10,486 nucleotides of DNA. Origin: Clostridia bacterium (GTDB lineage Bacteria; Bacillota; Clostridia; Oscillospirales; Acutalibacteraceae). The position numbers and the translations under genes are program-made. Positions within the stretch are counted from its first letter, which is position 1, and every line of letters begins with the position of its first letter. The DNA lies in NCBI GenBank assembly GCA_900759575.1, contig CAAEVU010000260.1, forward strand, positions 1-10,486, read 5' to 3'. This document shows positions 6,790 to 10,486 of the stretch, piece by piece. The notes below the pieces were generated by a model. It was not told where the DNA came from and made no database searches. It saw only the letters and a list, made by a program, of their open reading frames with translations.

Positions 6790-7737
6790 ATGTCTACCAT
6801 GGTACCCGCCGAAAAGGGGAAGAAGATTAAGAAGTCCAGCTATTTGTCCCGGACTTTGCCCCTTTACCTGATGATGGTTCCGGGTCTTGCGTATCTGGTC
6901 ATCAACAACTACCTGCCTATGTTCGGCCTGAGCTTTGCTTTTAAGGACATCAACTACACTGTTGGTGTTTGGCAGAGTCCCTGGGTCGGGCTGGATAACT
7001 TCTCCTACCTGTTCCGTACTGACGCCGCTTTCGTGATTTTCCGCAACACCGTTCTTTACAACCTGGTATTTATTGTTTTGGGAACTGTGTTGGCCATTGT
7101 GGTGGCTATTCTGCTTTCTCAGATTAAGGGCAAGATGATGCGGGTTTATCAGACTTGCATCCTGATCCCTTATCTGCTGTCCATCACCGTGGTTGCTTAC
7201 CTGGCATTTGCCTTCCTGAGCACCGATAACGGCTTTATCAACAACTCCATCCTGGCTCCTCTGGGCATTGCGCCCATCAGCTGGTATTCTTCTCCCGGTT
7301 ACTGGCCCTTCATCCTCACCTTTATCAACCTGTGGAAGAATTTCGGCTACAACACCATTCTGTACTATGCTACTTTGATCGGTATCGACGATTCTTACTA
7401 TGAGGCCGCTGTGATTGACGGTGCCAATACTTGGCAGCAGATCTGCTATATCACTCTGCCCTGCTTGAAGACCACCATCATCACCTTGACCATCATGGCT
7501 ATTGGCCGTATGTTCTATTCCGACTTTGGTCTGTTCTATCAGGTTCCCATGAACAACGGTATGCTTTACGATGTTACAAACACCATTGATACCTATGTGT
7601 TCCGCGGCTTGCTGCAGTCTAACGATGTGGCTCGTTCTTCCGCTGCCGGCTTCCTGCAGTCCATTTTGGGCTTCGTGCTGGTGCTAGGAGCCAACTTCGT
7701 TGTGAAAAAAGTAGATGCGGACAGCGCACTGTTCTAA
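6790..7737 (+). CDS. ABC sugar transporter permease, LplB-like (CUT1 family)
   Basis: This 315-residue integral membrane subunit forms half of the channel of the importer. About six hydrophobic segments are visible: near residues 24-50, 80-108, 119-142, 172-195, 228-245 and 290-310. The cytoplasmic EAA loop, which docks on the ATPase, is intact: EAAVIDGA begins at Glu205 with the invariant Gly211 and ends in Leu223-Pro224. The opening MVPGLAYLVINNYLPMFG is characteristic of the LplB/YtcP-type group. ATG 6790 follows an AGAGGAAAG purine stretch at 6771-6779; a second in-frame ATG at 6799 is farther from it. The gene is followed after 28 bases by the partner permease. Confidence 0.93.
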   Translation: MSTMVPAEKGKKIKKSSYLSRTLPLYLMMVPGLAYLVINNYLPMFGLSFAFKDINYTVGVWQSPWVGLDNFSYLFRTDAAFVIFRNTVLYNLVFIVLGTVLAIVVAILLSQIKGKMMRVYQTCILIPYLLSITVVAYLAFAFLSTDNGFINNSILAPLGIAPISWYSSPGYWPFILTFINLWKNFGYNTILYYATLIGIDDSYYEAAVIDGANTWQQICYITLPCLKTTIITLTIMAIGRMFYSDFGLFYQVPMNNGMLYDVTNTIDTYVFRGLLQSNDVARSSAAGFLQSILGFVLVLGANFVVKKVDADSALF

Positions 7738-7765
7738 TGTCTTTACAGGAAAAGGGTGAATAAAA

Positions 7766-8656
7766 TTGATTACATCAGGTAAGGCTTCTAAAATCGTTCC
7801 AAACGTTGTCATGATTATCTTGACGTTGCTGTGCGTGCTGCCCATGCTGCTGCTGCTCATGGCTTCCTTCACCGATGAAGCAACGTTGACTGCCAATGGC
7901 TATTCCTTCTTCCCGGAGAAGTTCAGCACGGCCTCTTATGAGTACATCTTCAAAGCCAGCAATACAGTGTTCCGGGCTTATGGTATTACCTTCCTGGTAA
8001 CAATCGTAGGTACTGCCTGCAACATTGTTTTCACCATTGGCTTGGCCTATCCTCTTTCCCGTCCGGAATTGAAGGGCCGCAATGTTCTTGCGTTTTTGGT
8101 GTTCTTCACCATGCTGTTTAACGGCGGCTTGGTGCCCACCTACATCATCTATTCTCAGGTGTTCCACATCCGCGATACCATCTTCGCCTTGTTGGTTCCC
8201 ACATTTATGATGAGCGCATTCAATGTTATCTTGATGCGCAACTACTTCAAGACCAACATTCCCGATGCTATCATCGAGGCTGCCCATTTGGATGGCGCCA
8301 GCGAGCTGCGGACTTTGATCAACGTGGTGTTGCCCATCTCCACGCCTATCATTGGTACGATCGGCCTGATGGCTGGTTTGGCCTACTGGAACGACTGGAC
8401 CAACGGCTTGTACTACATTGTGCAGCATAAGGAATTGTACAGCATCCAGAACGTGTTGACCACAATGCTGAACAACGTGCAATTCCTGAAGTCCTCCGCT
8501 CAATTGCAGGGCATTAACATCGAACTCGGCACTCTGCCCAGCGTTGGCATTCGTATGGCCATTGCTGTTGTGGCTGTGGTGCCCATCATGGTGGTTTATC
8601 CCTTCATCCAGAAGTCCTTTGTCAAGGGCATCGTTATCGGCGGTGTTAAGGGCTAA
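7766..8656 (+). CDS. ABC sugar transporter permease, LplC-like (CUT1 family), TTG start
   Basis: This 296-residue partner of the upstream permease completes the membrane channel. Six hydrophobic segments are recognisable, the first at about residues 12-34 (VVMIILTLLCVLPMLLLLMA). A typical LplC-like SFTDEATLTANGYSFFPEKFS periplasmic start follows. The EAA loop, beginning at Glu171 with Gly177 and ending in Leu189-Pro190, is intact. The start is TTG at 7766, about nine bases after AAAGGG at 7751-7756. The next in-frame ATG at 7811 would cut the first membrane segment and lacks a ribosome site. No ATP-binding subunit is encoded in the window, as is usual for systems that share an MsmK/MsmX-type ATPase. 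Confidence 0.93.
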   Translation: MITSGKASKIVPNVVMIILTLLCVLPMLLLLMASFTDEATLTANGYSFFPEKFSTASYEYIFKASNTVFRAYGITFLVTIVGTACNIVFTIGLAYPLSRPELKGRNVLAFLVFFTMLFNGGLVPTYIIYSQVFHIRDTIFALLVPTFMMSAFNVILMRNYFKTNIPDAIIEAAHLDGASELRTLINVVLPISTPIIGTIGLMAGLAYWNDWTNGLYYIVQHKELYSIQNVLTTMLNNVQFLKSSAQLQGINIELGTLPSVGIRMAIAVVAVVPIMVVYPFIQKSFVKGIVIGGVKG

Positions 8657-8685
8657 TCGCTTGAAAATTTAACACAACCTAAGTT

Positions 8686-8736
8686 CCGCCCCAAACGTGT
8701 CTTTTCGGTTTTCCGTTAAGAGTATGTTTGGGGCGG
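8686..8736 (+). promoter_or_regulatory. Intercistronic hairpin before the NIF3-family gene
   Basis: An 11-bp perfect stem, CCGCCCCAAAC (8686-8696) with its complement at 8726-8736, encloses a 29-base apical region that holds a small CGG/CCG inner hairpin (8706-8708 with 8713-8715). There is no T-tract downstream, so intrinsic termination is unlikely. Message processing, partial polarity or protection of the transporter message are options. Confidence 0.55.
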
Positions 8737-8779
8737 TTGTGGTAAAAGAGGAATCTATCAAAGAAGGAAGGATTGTACT

Positions 8780-9604
8780 GTGAAAATATCGGAAATCATT
8801 GAGAAAGTGGAAGCGTATCACGGCCCCTTGGAAGAAGGCCGCCGTACATGTGACATCGTGCAGTATGGTGACCCTGACAAAGAATGCACAGGCATTGTCA
8901 CAACGTGTTGCCCCACTGCCGCGGTGATCCAGAAAGCAGCGGAGATGGGATATAACTTTGTGCTGGGACATGAGCCCCTGTTCTATGACGGCTGGGACGA
9001 AACGGACTGGCTCCAGGAAAACGGCGTATACCGGGCAAAGAAAGAGTTGTTGGATAAAACCGGGATCGTGGTTTACCGTGATCACGATCATATGCACCAT
9101 CAGGAACCCGACGGAATTTTCAACGGCTTGACCAAGAAACTGGGCTGGGAAAAGTATGTGGTCAGCGACAGTTTTATGCCTGGATGCGTTTATGAAATGC
9201 CGGCCACTACCGTGGGAGAGATTGCACGGCATCTAGCGGAAGTCATGGGAATTTCCGGTTTGCGGATCGTGGGCGATCCCAATATGGAAGTGACCCGGGC
9301 AGCAGTGGTATTCCATTTCTTGGGTACGGAAATGGATCATATGGGGATCGATTTTGTAGACAAGCATGACGTGCAGGTGATCATCCCCGGGGAAACTGTG
9401 GATTGGACTGTGGTAGAGTATGTACAGGACGCTTTGGCCCTTGGAAAGAAGCGTGCTCTTCTGACGCCCGGCCACTTTAACTGGGAAGAGCCTGGCATGG
9501 CCTATATGGCTGAGTGGCTTCCCACTGTGATCGGGGAAGAGGTGCCGGTAAAGTTCATTCAGTCCGGCAACCAGTATCGCTGGGTGGACGCTGAGAAAAA
9601 GTAA
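8780..9604 (+). CDS. NIF3-family dinuclear-metal-centre protein (GTP cyclohydrolase I type 2-like)
   Basis: This 274-residue cytosolic protein carries the metal-ligand motifs of the NIF3/YqfO fold. HEPLFYDG (His64, Glu65) corresponds to the first H-H/E-P-x-F motif, DHDHMHH (101-107) to the central histidine-rich motif, and GHFNWEE (His232, Glu236) to the C-terminal G-H-x-x-x-E motif. The family forms toroidal hexamers with two metals per site. Its biochemical role is not settled, so the common name is cautious. The start is GTG 8780, eight bases after a GAAGGAAGG ribosome site at 8763-8771. The gene is 123 bases downstream of the permease and probably in the same transcript, which suggests a metal-dependent hydrolase working on something linked to the transported sugar. 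That link is inference. Confidence 0.85.
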   Translation: MKISEIIEKVEAYHGPLEEGRRTCDIVQYGDPDKECTGIVTTCCPTAAVIQKAAEMGYNFVLGHEPLFYDGWDETDWLQENGVYRAKKELLDKTGIVVYRDHDHMHHQEPDGIFNGLTKKLGWEKYVVSDSFMPGCVYEMPATTVGEIARHLAEVMGISGLRIVGDPNMEVTRAAVVFHFLGTEMDHMGIDFVDKHDVQVIIPGETVDWTVVEYVQDALALGKKRALLTPGHFNWEEPGMAYMAEWLPTVIGEEVPVKFIQSGNQYRWVDAEKK

Positions 9605-9617
9605 AGACAAAAATAAG

Positions 9618-9660
9618 AAAGGCTCGGACAGACCAAAATCGGTTTGCCCGGGCTTTTTTT
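9618..9660. terminator. Bidirectional terminator between convergent genes
   Basis: The stem pairs 9622-9627 with 9648-9653 (one U-G wobble) and then 9629-9634 with 9641-9646, across one mismatch, with a six-base loop. Seven T residues follow on the plus strand (9654-9660). Upstream A-rich sequence (9607-9620) gives U-rich RNA on the minus strand. It therefore can end both the transporter unit and the opposing kinase gene. Confidence 0.88.
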
Positions 9661-9662
9661 AT

Positions 9663-10486
9663 TTATAGCTTTATGCGGAAACGGATGGTCTGGCTGTTTT
9701 CTTTCAGCGCTGAGATTTCCCCATGGTGTTTTTCCACGATTCCTTTTGCGATGGATAGACCAATGCCAAAACCGCTGCCATAGGTCCGGGCAGGGTCGGC
9801 GCGATAGAACCGGTCAAACAGTTTGGAAAGGGGAAGGGAATCCACAGTTGTGCAGGTGTTGTCCACGGTGAGAATGGGATGTTTCCCGCTGACCAGTTCC
9901 ACGCGAATAGACCCACCTGGATCACAATACTTTACAGCGTTGTCCAAAAGGATGGAAAGCAACTGGCGGATGGCAGCTTCGTTTCCCGAATAGATCAATG
10001 TGGAAGGAGCCTGCACAGTCAGCTCTTTTCCGGCGTTTTCCGCGGGAGTGGTAAACATAGAAGCGGTGTCAAATACGGCTTCCGCCAAATCGAAGGGTTG
10101 CATTTCCAAATGGGATTTTTCTTCGTCCATCCGCGCCAACGTCACTAAATGTCCCACCAACTGGGACATGAGCGCTGTCTCATCCCGAATATCGGAAAGC
10201 CATTCATTGGGTCCGGTTTCGGACTCCAGAATGTCAACATTTGCCCGGATCAGAGTGAGGGGCGTTTTTAGTTCATGGTTTGCGTCGGTGACAAATTGTT
10301 TTTGCCGGTCATAGCTTTCCGCCACCGGTTTGACTGCCCGCTTGGAAAAGAGGATCACCAGCAAAAGCACCACCAAACTTCCCCCCACAAACACCAGGGA
10401 AGCGCTGGTGAGAAAATTCCGATTCATTGTGGTGGCGGTGGAGGCGCTGACACAGATTACCGTGTTTCCGGTTTCGGTGTTGCATA
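9663..10486 (-). CDS. Sensor histidine kinase, 5'-truncated by the window edge
   Basis: The frame is open to the right end of the window, so at least 273 residues are present and the true start lies outside; the ATG at 10427-10425 is internal. A short extracytoplasmic remnant is followed by a membrane segment (FLTSASLVFVGGSLVVLLLVILF). The dimerisation/phosphoacceptor box is QFVTDANHELKTPLTLIRANV, with the phosphorylated His encoded at 10277-10275. The ATPase domain has an N-box (LLSILLDNAVKY), a TVDNTCTTV segment where NTG is more usual, an F-box (LFDRFYRAD) and a glycine-rich lid (GSGFGIGLSIAK). It phosphorylates a partner response regulator, presumably encoded beyond the window. It is convergent with the sugar locus, and nothing here ties it to sugar sensing. 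Confidence 0.92.
   Translation of the reverse strand, partial: CNTETGNTVICVSASTATTMNRNFLTSASLVFVGGSLVVLLLVILFSKRAVKPVAESYDRQKQFVTDANHELKTPLTLIRANVDILESETGPNEWLSDIRDETALMSQLVGHLVTLARMDEEKSHLEMQPFDLAEAVFDTASMFTTPAENAGKELTVQAPSTLIYSGNEAAIRQLLSILLDNAVKYCDPGGSIRVELVSGKHPILTVDNTCTTVDSLPLSKLFDRFYRADPARTYGSGFGIGLSIAKGIVEKHHGEISALKENSQTIRFRIKL

Overview
The window looks like part of a Firmicutes chromosome, probably a gut-type Clostridia. The evidence is strong Shine-Dalgarno sites, TTGACA-type promoters, a lipoprotein solute-binding protein with two LplB/LplC-like permeases and no local ATPase, and a mid-range GC content. The taxonomic assignment is an inference from gene style, because no marker gene is complete.

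Layout, left to right. The 3' end of a tRNA (guanine-N7)-methyltransferase gene (trmB) ends at 246 and is followed by a terminator. A consensus promoter with a LacI-family-type operator just downstream (416-473) then drives a two-gene unit: a cytoplasmic GH32 beta-fructosidase (621-2303) and a cytoplasmic CE1/esterase-D-like acyl esterase (2355-3542). A LacI-family repressor gene follows (3709-4695). A second, nearly identical promoter-operator (4876-4932) starts the transport unit: a lipoprotein sugar-binding protein (4970-6532), two CUT1-type permeases (6790-7737 and 7766-8656) and a NIF3-family protein (8780-9604). A bidirectional terminator separates this unit from a convergent, 5'-truncated sensor histidine kinase gene on the minus strand (9663 to the window end).

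How the genes work together (inference from family knowledge and shared regulatory sites). The locus reads as a compact utilisation system for fructose-containing oligosaccharides. The lipoprotein and permeases import an intact oligosaccharide, energised by an ATPase encoded elsewhere. The GH32 enzyme releases fructose in the cytoplasm, and the esterase could strip acyl groups from a decorated substrate. The LacI-type protein probably represses both units through the shared TTAACGTTTGC element, with a third operator-like palindrome 160 bp upstream of the transporter operator. The non-coding parts carry unusual structure: alternating GGCAA/TTGCC repeats in the GH32 leader and two strong intercistronic hairpins in the transporter unit.
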